Positions 46,347 to 57,610 of a stretch of DNA of 64,000 nucleotides are shown in pieces. Every line of letters starts with the position of its first letter. Position 1 is the first letter of the stretch. Where the stretch lies: contig NC_035443.2 of NCBI RefSeq assembly GCF_002127325.2, forward strand, positions 145,218,073 through 145,282,072, given 5' to 3'. Under the pieces are notes generated by a model that saw nothing but the letters and a program-made list of their open reading frames with translations, ran no database searches and was not told the DNA's origin. The position numbers and the translations under genes are program-made. The stretch comes from Helianthus annuus (Eukaryota > Streptophyta > Magnoliopsida > Asterales > Asteraceae).

Positions 46347-47356
46347 AGCGTCTTGCAACCATATCAATAGGATTGTTGTTCTTTTCTTCCTATGGCATTT
46401 CACCATATTAGTATCGAATACGTAACCAGCCTCTGCAAAGTGGTACTTTACTGATGCAAGAGCTCATCAGCGATGAGAAATCTTGTTCTTTTCTTCCTTT
46501 GGCATTTCACCATATTAGTATCAACAAAAAAACGTACACACTTTTTTATATTTTTGTCAAATCATCTATGTATGCAAGATGGCCTTGCCTTGTCAGCCGT
46601 CAGGCAAGTTGGGTAACGGGCAAGGTTGGAGAACTCGCTAGTTGGCCAGTGAGGTGGGGACTAGCGACTACTCGGGATTACTCGAGATTAATCGGGATTA
46701 ATCAGATCAGGTTTTTTATATGTAATTTTCAGTTTTATGTATACATATACACATTTTTATAGATAAATATTTTAAGTCGCTAGGTTTTAACTCTTACCCA
46801 ACTCATTTTTTAAGTATACAACATTAATTGTTGGAATTCACATGATTTGGTTGGAAACTGGCCGGAATTTAGAGGTTTTGGCCGGAATATACATGTTTAT
46901 TTTGCCGGAATCGCCGATTTTTGGCTGGCCGACTAGGCCCGACTAGGACCGACTAGCGATTAATTGATTGATTAACGAAAAATTACTCAGTTACTAGCCA
47001 ACTAGCGATTAATCGCTGACTAGTCGCGATTTTTATAACACTGATGACGGGTCAAAACAGTTCGGGCCAATTTTACTTGCAAGTACCTTTTGTCCATTTT
47101 TAAAGTTATTAAAAAGTGTGTTGATTATGGTTAAAAAACAATATTACTATCATGATAATATATATCTTTGAATAAAATTTATTCAAAGGTTGAATACAAT
47201 GCATATAGACTTTGGGTGACTTTCGACCTGTTTGACATGACCTGTTGGCCTTTTAGCTATTTTCTTTTCATTTTGATCCGTTTGAGATAATAAGAAAGCC
47301 AAAACTGACCCATTCATAAGTAAACGGGTTGAATTTCCACCTCTAAGTAAATAATG
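46347..47356. other. Repeat debris, no gene seen
   Basis: A 40-bp phrase with CATTTCACCATATTAGTATC occurs at 46378-46421 and 46485-46523. From 46600 to 47040 ACTAGCGATTAATC/GATTACTCGGGATTA words suggest a decayed hAT-type MITE. At 47183-47356 a further repeat abuts the truncated ITPA exon. Confidence 0.4.
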
Positions 47357-47646
47357 CACAATCTTCCCCTGAAAAAAATACATTTTTGTTTTAAAATGCG
47401 TGGCAGCAAAAGAACATCCATAAACATATGCAAATCACACTTTCAATTGAACCGTAAGTAAGAAGCAAAATGAATAAAATAAAGCATAACAGGGTCTTTC
47501 CCACAAACGTAATGGGCTCAACATCTGGCCCGATAGCAAAAGAAAATATACACATAGCGTAGGCAGATTTATCCTCATACGCCATCAACATCCCTACAAA
47601 AGTGATTCATGTTCTTAAGAAACATGATATATATGAAATTATGAAT

Positions 47647-48689
47647 AGAGTTAATTGCTAAATTCGTCCCTGAGGTTTGACTCAAATTGCTTAAATCAGT
47701 CCAAAATCAAGTTTTGTTGCTAAAACAGTCCCTGAGCCTAGTTTTTGTTACTATTTCAGTCCAATTAATTGACGCCGTTAGAACCTTCCGTTAATGAATG
47801 GGTAAAATTGCTAAATTCGTCCCTGAGGTTTGACTCAAGTTGCTAGATCGGTCCAAAATCAAGTTTTGTTGCTAAAACAGTTCAGATAATTTTTTGAATT
47901 TGTTAATTATAAACTTATTTAGGTATATAATTTTTCTAGACTTGCATTAATTTTTTGAATTTGTGCATCATTTAATTAACTGCAAAGAATCATTATAAAA
48001 TATAAACGTATAATTAGATAGTTTACCTATGATATATAATTTTGTTTGGTTAACTTGCATTTAGATATTAACAACTGAATCTCCATTTTTGTACCTGCAT
48101 TGTTTATCATGTGATTAAATTATAAAATTTTAAAAAATAATAATATTCAGTTAGCGAAATATTAGCTATTTTTACCATGTTTGCAACTACTCAAATGTTT
48201 TAATACACGTACCTTCTAATTTGAAAGTTTCGTTTCACGCTAGGTTGAGCCAGAGAGAAGGGCCTTGCAACTAATGAGACTGTTCAAACTCACGCCCATT
48301 TTCCAGTCGTTTGACATCCGATATACACCGTGACCTAAAATGAAGGTTAATATATTTAAAATTGTATAATTAACAAATTCAAAAAATTAATGCAAGTCTA
48401 GAAAAATTATATACCTAAATAAGTTTATAATTACCAAATTCAAAAAATTATCTGGACTGTTTTAGCAACAAAACTTGATTTTGGACTGGTTTAGCAACTT
48501 GAGTCAAACCTCAGGGACGAATTTAGCAATTTTACCCATTCATTAACGGAAGGTTCTAACGGCGTCAATTAATTGGACTGAAATAGCAACAGAAACTAGG
48601 CTCAGGGACTGTTTTAGCAATAAAACTTAATTTTGGACTGATCTAGCAATTTGAGTCAAACCTCAGGGACGAATTTAGTAATCAACTCT
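47647..48689. mobile_element. Foldback Mutator-like element, 1,043 bp
   Basis: Arms of about 330 bp are inverse copies: AGAGTTAATTGCTAAATTCG at the left, CGAATTTAGTAATCAACTCT at the right. Each arm holds the CGTCCCTGAGGTTTGACTCA phrase twice. TATGAAT flanks both ends (47640-47646, 48690-48696), at least a 7-bp target duplication. The centre (47980-48340) has no gene. It lies between two exon remnants of the ITPA pseudogene, in former intron DNA. Confidence 0.85.
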
Positions 48690-48696
48690 TATGAAT

Positions 48697-49133
48697 ATCC
48701 CGAACACAACCCCATTTTTTAAGCGGGTATATATGACAACCCAAAAATTAATTCTTTCCGTTTTGTGTTAGAATTTGTCACCCCTAGTTTGAAAATGCAC
48801 ATCCAATCGCCCCGTACAGATCTAACTCTATTTATGATGATGATATAAACAAGATTCGAATCAAATTCTGAAAAGTTTAACATGTGATCAATGATATTGT
48901 GACAGAATGCCATAGAACATCACCTAAGGTGATTCACCTTAAACAAGAAATAAAGTATTTTTTTTTCAACGATGTAATTTTTTTTATTGAAAAACGTTGT
49001 TGTAACAAGGAATAAAGTATTTTTGGAATTGTATTCAAACTAAAGTATTACTGTAACGATGTGATACCAACCAAACAACACCGTCGCTTTTATGGTTTTC
49101 TAATTTACATACATTTATTATTGTTTTTTATAT
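48697..49133. other. Spacer inside the broken ITPA locus
   Basis: Probably former intron or flank of the ITPA gene. I searched by eye for the missing VEDTCLCF exon and did not find it. No other gene. Confidence 0.35.
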
Positions 49134-50609
49134 TATTCCATATATTAATAAGCAACATATATGTGCTATCATGACTTGTAACTTGTGCTTAGGGAGTGTT
49201 TCAAAAAAAAACTTAATTTTTCACTTCTAACCCAAACATTTCATATTTTACATTTTAACCCCTTTTCATTTTTTACTTTTAACCCAAAGTTTTCCATCTT
49301 TTATAATTTAACACAACACTTTATTATTTACAACTTTCGTACCCCATACTTTTTATTCCATATATTAATAAGCAACATATATGTGCTATCATGACTTGTA
49401 ACTTGTGCTTAGGGAGTGTTTCAAAAAAAAAACTTAATTTTTCACTTCTAACCCAAACATTTCATATTTTACATTTTAACCCCTTTTCATTTTTTACTTT
49501 TAACCCAAAGTTTTCCATCTTTTATAATTTAACACAACACTTTATTATCTACAACTTTCCTACCCCATACTTTTTATCCTTCGCAAGTTTTTCGTTTTAC
49601 GTTTCGTTCTAAATTTTGCTAACATGTCGTAGCGTGCATGTGAGATTCAACGTTTTTGCTCTATTTTTTCATATTTGACAGACCTGTCGCAACGCGTCCA
49701 TTTTCCCCTTTTGAAAAGTTCACCGCAACGGGCGGGTCGTAGATCGACTAAGTTATTATTTTCTACGTTTTACGTTTCTGGTTAATTTCTTTGTATTAAG
49801 ACACTGTAACGGGTGTGAGTGGTTCAACGATTTTAGTCTGCTTTTCGTTCAGTGTAATTTTTACCATTTTATCTATTTTATTTTTACGATGTTGAGAGTC
49901 GATGTGGTTGTGGCATTGGTGCTACTTGGCACGGTTTTACGAACGTTTTTAACCTATTAATTTTTTTAATAATTTTTTGTTTCGGTTTACCCCTATACTT
50001 CCTTTACTTAAAATCTATTTTTACGTGCATATTTTATGTACGGGTATGCGTAAATATGATTTCTTCTACATTCCGACGTAAACTTTTTTATAGACGACTC
50101 AGGTCAAATATAATACGTTTTCGTTTAAACAAACCATTTTCACGTGCATATTTCTATGTACGTTTTCGTATAAATTCAAGTTCTACGTTTCGACGTAAAC
50201 TTTTTTGAGAAATGATTCAGGTCAAATATAATATGTTTTCGTGTTTATTTTATGTACATTTCGTAAAGTTTGTTTCGAACCGAGTGAAGTCAAATTATGG
50301 TTTCTTTTTCTCGCCTTTTTTTGAAAGTTCTAATTAATCTCTTTCGATTACATGTGCATACTTTCCTTCATACCCGTTACGTTTTCTTTGTATAAGTTGG
50401 GTCACATATAATACATTATGATTGTTCGATATGAATTCCATTTACTTTACGTTTGATCCAATCAAAATGCTTATACAGGTTACACTGATTTCAACTGGAT
50501 ACGTCGAAATGTTTTTTTCATATGGTTTATGCATCATATAACGTTTGGACTAATCCATTCAATGTTTACGATGTACCCGCGCCGCAACGCGGGCGGGTCT
50601 TAACCCTAG
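49134..50609 (+). mobile_element. Helitron with a 220-bp tandem duplication
   Basis: The 3' end has CCCGCGCCGCAACGCGGG (50577-50594) followed by CGGGTCTTAACCCTAG|T (CTAG 50606-50609). The interior shares GCGTGCATGTGAGATTCAACG, TCGCAACGCGTC and GATCGACT..AGTTATT with the Helitron at 25141-25821. At its left, 49134-49353 is repeated at 49354-49573 with few differences. The exact 5' start is uncertain. No Rep/helicase seen. Confidence 0.72.
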
Positions 50610-50959
50610 TTTATAATTAAATCAGATTATAGAACAGAGTGTTAGTGTACCTGATTAGCAGCCAAACTAGCTTTCTCTTTGGCAATATCCTCCGGATTAC
50701 CTTGCAGCTCCGGCACTATTAATCAAAACATCATAACAACAACTAATATTCCATTAATCCATGATTATTATTTATTAGGGGATCATTATATATAATTAAC
50801 CAATATATATACAGTCAAGCTTAAGGGCCTGAAAGGGGATTGATTGCCCTAAAATAACTTAAACATACCTCATAACCATATGTTTAATTTTACATTATTT
50901 TTTCTTGAATTTAGGATATATTTTGGAGACTTAAATTCTTTTGATTGAATTTGTCTTTT

Positions 50960-51080
50960 TTTTTTTTAACGGCAAATTTCTTTTATTTTTATCGTCTGTG
51001 GGAAATCAATCACCCAAGACCTCCCTCTCCCAAGGTGTTTAAATGCTTTGCCTTTGCCAATAGACCACCACCCCATTGGT
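50960..51080 (-). mobile_element. tRNA-derived SINE with 16-bp target duplication
   Basis: ATTGAATTTGTCTTTT occurs at 50944-50959 and 51081-51096. Read on the minus strand, the body has an A-box-like TGGTCTATTGGCAAAGG, a weak B-box (GGTCTTGGGTGATTGATT) and ends AAATTTGCCGTT plus A run. It is about 120 bp. The same 3' tail occurs on the relic at 3922-4250. Confidence 0.85.
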
Positions 51081-51140
51081 ATTGAATTTGTCTTTTATTT
51101 GTGGAAATCAATCAATCTAAAAATAGTTATTTCTAGGTAA

Positions 51141-51479
51141 GGGTGTAGGGAGTGGTTAGACACTTGAAAGTGGTAAACTTCAAAATCAACCAATGAGAGT
51201 GTGTCATGTCATTCAACCTTAAGAGTTTAAACTATGCTGAAAAGTGTTGGCAATGGTTAGACACTTTAAAATAGGTAAACTATTTAAAAAAAAGGAAAAA
51301 AAGGTGTGATTGGTTGAGAAGACATGGACCCTCCCCCCTCTCCCCTTCCCTCCCTCTCCCCGATTCGGTGAGCCTTCACCGTTTTATCCCCCAAAATCGG
51401 TAAACCTTCATGCGGCAAATGGTTGGCGGTGGATGATATGTGGTGCTGAGTGGGTTTACCGCCCCCACTCCAGACACCC
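51141..51479. mobile_element. PIF/Harbinger MITE related to the element at 36649-38490
   Basis: Ends GGGTGTAGGGAGTGG and CCACTCCAGACACCC are inverted repeats (13 of 15), with TAA at 51138-51140 and 51480-51482. Subterminal text (GACACTT..AAAGTGG, AAAATCAACCAATGAGAG, TGCTGAAAAGTGTTGGCAAT) matches the transposase-bearing element, so it looks like an internal-deletion derivative that the same transposase could once move. Confidence 0.9.
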
Positions 51480-51482
51480 TAA

Positions 51483-51957
51483 CTTATTTAAAAAAACCAA
51501 CATTACAATTTCCTCTTCACTTTGATCATCATCAAATTTGATTTTAGTAAAAGTAGTCTCAAACTTGTTAAAGCACTTGAGGGGTAAATGATGAAACTAA
51601 TAAAGACTTATGGTAACAACATAAAAGTAAAAAATATACCATAGTGTTTATGATGCTATTTAATATATACTAGTGAGTTCTTCGTGAGATGCAACGGAAA
51701 CTCAATGACTGTACAAAACATAAAATACTGTGAGTTACAAAGCCACATTGTGGTACAGTACGGCATGGTACCGGTAGTAGAGAAATTATCGAAGCCAACT
51801 TGTAACCAAACCAAAAACCATAAAATCGAATACTAATGCCTGTAAAGATTTTATTTGGTCCGTATCAGTTCAATTCGTTACAATATCGGTACTCAGTTCA
51901 CCATTCAAATTATAAAAGCATGTTCCAAAAATATCCAATTCTTTATGCATTACTAAA
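51483..51957. other. Spacer, no gene seen
   Basis: AT-rich. TATACTAGTGAGTTCTTCGTG near 51665 and GGTACGGCATGGTACC-like words hint at decayed repeats. No frame. Confidence 0.35.
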
Positions 51958-51970
51958 TACTTTGAAATTG

Positions 51971-51972
<2 letters not shown>

Positions 51973-52055
<83 letters not shown>

Positions 52056-52170
52056 GTAAATCCCACCAATAGCAAAGCTAAGGTGGAGTCTAAGAAGGGT
52101 AATATGTAGACAGTCTTACCTCTACCCCATAGGACTAGAGAGACTGATTTCAGTGAGACGCCTGGCTCCA
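51973..52170 (-). mobile_element. SINE with expanded (TGA)n tail
   Basis: Flanked by TACTTTGAAATTGAT (51958-51972) and TACTTCGAAATTGAT (52171-52185), a 15-bp target duplication with one change. The minus strand reads GAGCCAGGCGTCTCACTG, then GGGGTAGAGGTAAGACTGTC, CTTAGCTTTGC and GGTGGGATTTAC before the tail. This body is a repeat known from many plant genomes and related in layout to Solanaceae SINEs with trinucleotide tails. The tail is about 28 uninterrupted ATC/GAT triplets (51971-52054), so the poly-Ile and poly-Asp frames here are artefacts. Confidence 0.82.
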
Positions 52171-52185
52171 TACTTCGAAATTGAT

Positions 52186-52686
52186 ATATATTATTAATTA
52201 TTAATAACATATGTATGAAAGCATGTTCCAAATATCCAAAATTATTGTTTTCGCAAGACTAAAGTTAAATCAAGAATGTAAACTACTATCCAATTAATAA
52301 TTACCAAAGCACCAAATAAAACATCTTTAATATTTTGTCGAAAGAGAAAGACATAAGCATACCAATCTTAATTGATGACAATCCATCATTCGGAAAAAAA
52401 AAAAAACTACAGAGGGAGCACTTGAATTGGCGAGTTGATGATGGAACTTTGTTTGCGACAATGCTTTAAACTACAAAAGGATAAAGATCAAACCTCTCAA
52501 ATTCACTGTTGTGGCTACAGTGAATCTGAGTTGTGTTTTAATATGATATGAAGAATTGTTATATGATACATTGGCCTATTTGCTAAACACTTAGATTTTT
52601 AAAAGTAAATAATGTTAATGTTACATATAGGGAGTGTCTAAGTCGAAATGGAGAAATGTGTTAACAACTATAAAAATCATATAATA
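52186..52686. other. Spacer, no gene confirmed
   Basis: The phrase GCATGTTCCAAA(A)ATATCCAA occurs at 51918 and 52221. A possible minus-strand exon near 52430-52480 gives no recognised protein. Nothing else. Confidence 0.3.
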
Positions 52687-52692
52687 CATTTG

Positions 52693-53434
52693 TAGGGTTG
52701 AGATCCTGTACAAACAGTGCTAATTATAAGAACCGTAAGAACAGATCTGAACCATTGTTAATTTAAATCAAGGGTTGATATTGATTATAAATAAAACTCT
52801 TATAATTAAAAATTACTACTAACAAATTAGGGGTAATTTTGTAAAATTGCTAGTCATTTGACCATTTTCTATTAAATACAAATTCCACCAAGGTTTTTTA
52901 AACTAAAATAATTTTTATATACTTCATTATTTTTTTTAAAAATATATACCATAAAATCAAGTATTTTTTTATCTTTAATATGAGTACCATATTGCTATAC
53001 CTTTTTGTATTTATAAAAGTGTTTTTTAAAAAAAGTTAACAAAAGGTGTTTTATATTTGTGCTAATAAGGTGCTGATTATGTGTTAATTACAAAATAATA
53101 CAAACAAACACCAAAAGTAGATATAATCAGCACATCTGGTGTGCTGATAATGGAGAACGATTGAAGATGTTGTGCTAATGTCGTTTATGTTGATAATGGA
53201 GAACGATTCGAGGACGATGTGCTGATAATGAAGAACGATTAATGATGTTGTGCTAATTATATAGTGTTGTGCTGATTATATTTTTTGTAATTATTTTTAA
53301 TTAGTTATAAATAAATATGGTCAAAAAGTCTAAATTACCCCTAAACTAATTTTTTATTGATGGACACTTGTCAACTATGTATTGGTTCTTATGGTTCTTA
53401 CAAACTTAAGTGTTTGTATTTGATCCCATTCCTA
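52693..53434. mobile_element. Inverted-repeat element with GTAAGAAC-type ends
   Basis: CATTTG is duplicated at 52687-52692 and 53435-53440. The left end (TAGGGTTGAGATCCTGTACA, then AAGAACCGTAAGAACAGATC) and inverse right end (TAGGAATGGGATCAAATACA, then AAGAACCATAAGAAC) are about 48-bp imperfect inverted repeats. The layout resembles the GTGAGAACGGTGAGAAC ends of the elements at 5711-15619. Inside, GTGCTGATAATGGAGAACGATT recurs three times near 53140-53240. No gene. Confidence 0.75.
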
Positions 53435-53440
53435 CATTTG

Positions 53441-55194
53441 TATATGGTATTTTGACTCTACTACAAAAGACACAACAGCTACATTTTCTCCCTTTCATTA
53501 CTTGATGATCTGATTGATCTCCAATGCATTATGTATAAGTATAATATGCGATTCTCTTAGTTTTCAATTATTGTTGGTTTTCTAAAAAAGTTGTGTTCTT
53601 ATGTATAATTGTCTTGATTGATAGAGTAAGTTACACGGATAATCCCTAGGGTTTATCCAAATTTAACTTTTAGTACCAACTTTTTTAAAATTACAGATTT
53701 TATCCCTATAGTGCCAACTTTTTTTAAAATTACGATGGTGCTCCGTAGCATGGATGGACGTGAGTTTTTTTCCAGTTAATTGTATGTGAAACATGTGAAT
53801 GTCTAAATTAAACCTTTTTTTCCTATAAATATGGGGCCCACCACACTTAAATCGTTTCTTCTTAATAGGAGATACAACGTAAACGTTTTTCCAACGTATA
53901 ACACGAGTAAGTAATGAACCGACTAAATTTTACACACACTTATTGTATAATATATTAAAAAACCAAGGTCAGTGATTCCGACCTTGATTTTTCACTTCAT
54001 ACGTTCAAACTTTTGACATGAAACACTATTAACCCTCGTCTTTGAGTAAGTTACACATTCACTTCTAACTTTTGATAATTTACAACTTTGACTCTCCAAC
54101 CTTTTCAACACTTCGTTCTGTTTAACTTACTTTTACGACTTTGTACCGCGAAGTGCGACACATTATTATACCTTTTTTATCTGTGTCTAACAATGTTAAT
54201 GTCTAAATTACTTTTACGACTTTACATCGCAACATCCGAGACATGCTATTTTTTATCTATGTCTAATAACGTTAATGTCACGAACGTTGTGTAACAAAGT
54301 CAAAAGCATGTAATGTCACATGTAGGCATCACATGTTTATGTCATCATCGGTACGTGTGTAAGGAAGTCACAAACATGACGTTGCCACTGAAGCGCGTGA
54401 CACATGTATTCCATAAAAATATCTCCAATAAACATTTTTATTCGTGATCCGGTTAGGGTTGTTCACGAGCCGAGCCAAACCGAGCGGACCTTTGCTCGTG
54501 CTTGGCTCGTTTACAAACCGAACCGAGCGAAGCGACTCATTTAAAACCGAGCCTCAAATCAAGCGAGCATTTTTCGAGCAGTAAATATTCCGAGCGAGCG
54601 TCGAGCGAATTTCGAGCGATTTGGACAATCGTGTCGCCCGATTAAAATGGCTGAGAGATAAAGTGACAATGTTGGGTCTCAAGTTTTTATGTCTTTTATA
54701 AACAGACACATCTCATGGCATAATATTTTTCTTATGAATAACAATGTTGTGGCCGACGAGGCAATGATCATATTGCACGAACAATGACGTTGAGGGCAGG
54801 AGACGATCGACTTAGGGTAATGACATGAAACATTGAGACGATGAGCAAACTGTCGTTATCGGTTTAGGGTTTAACTTTTAGATTTGATATTAATTTTTTT
54901 ATTGGCGTGATTGAACTAATATGTGTAGATATAGTTGTAAATTTGTATATAGTGAACCAAAATCTAATAGAGTGGTATATATAAAACGATAAATTTAATT
55001 TATATTTAAGTATATATGTATGTGTAATGTGTGCATATATAGGTGTGTATATATGTATAATTTATATTTGTGTATATATATGTGTATATACATGTTGGTA
55101 ACGGTTTCTGTAAAAAAGGCATTTTTCGTACAAAGCGTAAGAAGTCTATGTAGGCATGATGTTTTAAATTTTAGGTATAATGTTTTATATTATT
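53441..55194. other. Repeat debris, no gene seen
   Basis: A MULE-type end (AAGTTACACGGATAATCCCT and AGTACCAACTTTTTTAAAATT, 53640-53740) lacks its partner. GAGCCGAGCC/CGAGCGAGC words at 54460-54620 are typical of a hAT-like MITE with one end missing. TATATGTGTATATA-type purine/pyrimidine alternation fills 55005-55095. Confidence 0.4.
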
Positions 55195-55196
55195 TT

Positions 55197-55376
55197 GGTA
55201 TAGTATTATATAGAAAACACCAAACGTAACAATTATAAAGCACAATTCAGCGTATTCTAGGCATGAAATCTAAAACACCATGCGAAGAATTATATCAATG
55301 TGTTTTAAATTAGATGCCTAGAATACATATAATTGTGTTATAAATTGTTGTGTTTGATGTTTTTCTGTATTATGCC
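55197..55376. repeat. Imperfect hairpin with arms of about 78 bp
   Basis: GTATTCTAGGCAT near 55252 pairs with ATGCCTAGAATAC near 55314, and pairing runs outward to GGTATAGTATTATA and TATTATGCC with gaps. The shape suggests a small foldback MITE. Upstream CGTACAAAGCGTAAGAAG recalls the GTAAGAAC ends at 52693. Confidence 0.55.
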
Positions 55377-55434
55377 ATTTCAAAAAAATATAAAAATCTC
55401 ATTTTTACACTAACCTTACCACATACATCTAATC

Positions 55435-56564
55435 TAACTACTATAATAAAAGAAACGAACTTTTTGACACATGTCATTCGTTGAAGGTATCCTCAAATTT
55501 ATATTTATCTAAATAAATAAATAATAAATTAATATTAAATCTTATAATACTTTAATAAAATATTATCCTCAAATCTAAATTGTTAATTTAATATATTTTT
55601 AAAACAAATACCTCTCTTATCTACTTATCTTATATTAAATATATAAATAATAAATTAATATTAAATGTTATCCTAATTTATTAAAAATATAACTTTTTTT
55701 ATTGTTTGGTATACAAAATTATGTTTATTCAACCCAACTATACACGAGTTTTTTTTAAAGATACGACGTTTTTAGTATTTAATATACAAAATTACATTTA
55801 TTTAGGATATATTTTTTTTATTATTTGGTAGATTTTATAACCAACTATACACGGGTTTTTTAAAGATACGACAATTTTAGTATTTAATATACAAAATTAC
55901 ATTTATTTAATCTGTGTAATACATATGGTTTTTAAAGATATAACTTTTTTTAGATCTATTCAACACGTGTAATATATGGGATTTTTAAGGATGTAATTTT
56001 TTATTATTTGGTAGATTTATTCAACCCGATTATACACGGGTTTGTTTAAAGATAGATACGACGTTTTTAGTATTTAATATACAAAATTACATTTATTTAG
56101 GATATTTTTTTTTATTATTTGGTAGATTTTCAACCCAACTATACCGGGTTTTTTAAAGATACGACATTTTTAGTATTTAATATACAAAATTACATTTATT
56201 TAATCTGTGTAATACACATGGTTTTTAAAGATATAATTTTTTTTTTAGATCTATTCAACACGTGTAATATATGGGATTTTTAAGGATGTAATTTTTTTAC
56301 TATTTGGTAGATTTATTCAACCCGATTATACACGTGTTTTTTTAAAGATACGACGTTTTTAGTATTTAGTATACAAAATTACATTTATTTAATCTGTGTA
56401 ATACACATGGTTTTTAAAGATATAACTTTTTTATTGTTTGATATATAAAATTACATTTATTTAGCCCGTACAATATACAAGGTTCATAAAGATATAAATT
56501 TTTATTATTTAATATATAAAATTACATTTATTCAACCCGTGTAATACACGGGGTTCTAACCTAG
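55435..56564 (+). mobile_element. Helitron with internal repeats of its own terminal hairpin region
   Basis: The start ACTACTATAATAAAAGAAACG is typical of plant Helitrons. The end has CCCGTGTAATACACGGG (56536-56552) followed by GTTCTAACCTAG|T (CTAG 56561-56564). Inside, a unit of about 160-300 bp containing TGTGTAATACACATGG and AAAGATACGACGTTTTTAGTA recurs four to five times, so the region just inside the 3' end was amplified. No gene. The exact 5' base is uncertain. Confidence 0.75.
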
Positions 56565-56620
56565 TGTTTATATATGTATATGTCTAGGTGTGTGTATATA
56601 TATACTAATTAAAAATAATA

Positions 56621-57610
56621 GAGTTAAATGCTTGGTTGGTCCCTGTGGTTTGTGAAAATTGCAGAGTTAGTCCCAGTGGTTCACTAATTACACGCGTGGT
56701 CCCAGTGGTTGCAATTTTTGCACTCTGGTGGTCCTTATCACTAACCTCTGTTAAGTTATTCAGTTAAATGTGTGTGAAATGACTAGATTACCCTTAAGGT
56801 TAAAAACAAAACAATTATATAATATCATCTTCTTCCCCTTCTTTATAACTAAATTCCCTTCTTCCTCATCCACCCATCAGCCATCTTGCATCTTCTCTGC
56901 AAAGTGTAAGATACCAAGTTCTATTAAAACCATTTTGTATAATTATCGAATAATTCATCATTGAGTTAAGAAAGCAGAACGACTGAACCGGACAGTCAAC
57001 AACATGTGACGAGCACTCAGAAAACGTGGCTCTATCAAATCCAGGTTGATTAAAATTTCCGGTTACAGAAAAGAAAGTTAATATTTACCTTGAACCGCGA
57101 TGGTTGGTCCAAACAAAAGGTGGCGATGACGTGATGAACTCTGTAACCCCGGTTTCGACATTACAGAGGGGACCGAGCAGGTATGACTTCGATGTTGTTC
57201 TGATGAAACGAGACAATCGTGTAGCGGCACCGGTGATGAAACAATGGTTAACCGGGCAGGGTTAACACACTGGTCTCGTCAAGAAGGGTTAATCCCTTCC
57301 TCTCGAGGATCGCTGGCTGGATCACCGGTGGTTGATCTCCTGCACAAGGAAACAAGCCGTGACTCGTAACAAGGAGGATGGGGTGGGGGGTGCTCCTTGT
57401 TACCACTCTCCGGCGTGAGAATCAGTAGTTTGCTTGGGAAGCAAAGTAAGATAGTAGTAGTGAGAGAGTTGTGGAGAGATACCTCAAACCTGGTTTGGGG
57501 TTGGTATTTATAGCCGAGGAGTGAAGGAGGATGATGATGGATGGACTGACGACGTGCTGCACCTTTGCAGGTGTGTCAGGCTTGTCGGTTGTGGAGGTTA
57601 CGCCACGTCA
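56621..57610. other. MULE-type end and LTR-like fragment, cut by the gypsy insertion
   Basis: From 56621 GAGTTAAATGCTTGGTTGGT, GTCCCAGTGGTTCACTAATT and GTGGTCCCAGTGGTTGC form a typical Mutator-like end; its partner is not in the window. From about 57000 the GC content rises, and the minus strand has a TATA box (plus GGTATTTATAGCC, 57507-57519) and a TTCAAG|GTAAAT donor-like site near 57090. This could be an LTR piece or captured promoter and leader DNA. No protein recognised. Confidence 0.4.

Larger units (their letters stand above)
47357..50715 (-). pseudogene. Inosine triphosphate pyrophosphatase (ITPA/HAM1-like) pseudogene
   Basis: Three exon pieces lie in order on the minus strand. The first (50715-50651) reads, with the preceding split codon, LPELQGNPEDIAKEKASLAA + NQ and ends at a GT donor. 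The second (47593-47491) follows an AG acceptor and reads [20 protein letters not shown] then [13 protein letters not shown]. The third begins after TTTTTTTCAG at 47368 with GKIV and breaks off at 47357. Plant ITP/XTP pyrophosphatases, which remove deaminated purine nucleotides, read [26 protein letters not shown] and GKTPGKIVPARGP at these places. The exon with VEDTCLCFNAL, the first exon and the C-terminus were not found, and one base seems lost at GKTP. The gene is broken by a foldback element and a Helitron. Confidence 0.87.

Noticed and set aside
51836..52231. Open frames with long poly-isoleucine (+) and poly-aspartate (-)
   Set aside because: They are translations of the (ATC/GAT)n tail of a SINE.
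52430..52485. Possible first exon of the ITPA pseudogene
   Set aside because: Minus-strand translation (SIVANKVPSSTRQFKCSL) does not match the expected TGNAKKLEEV/SLKLDL sequence closely enough.
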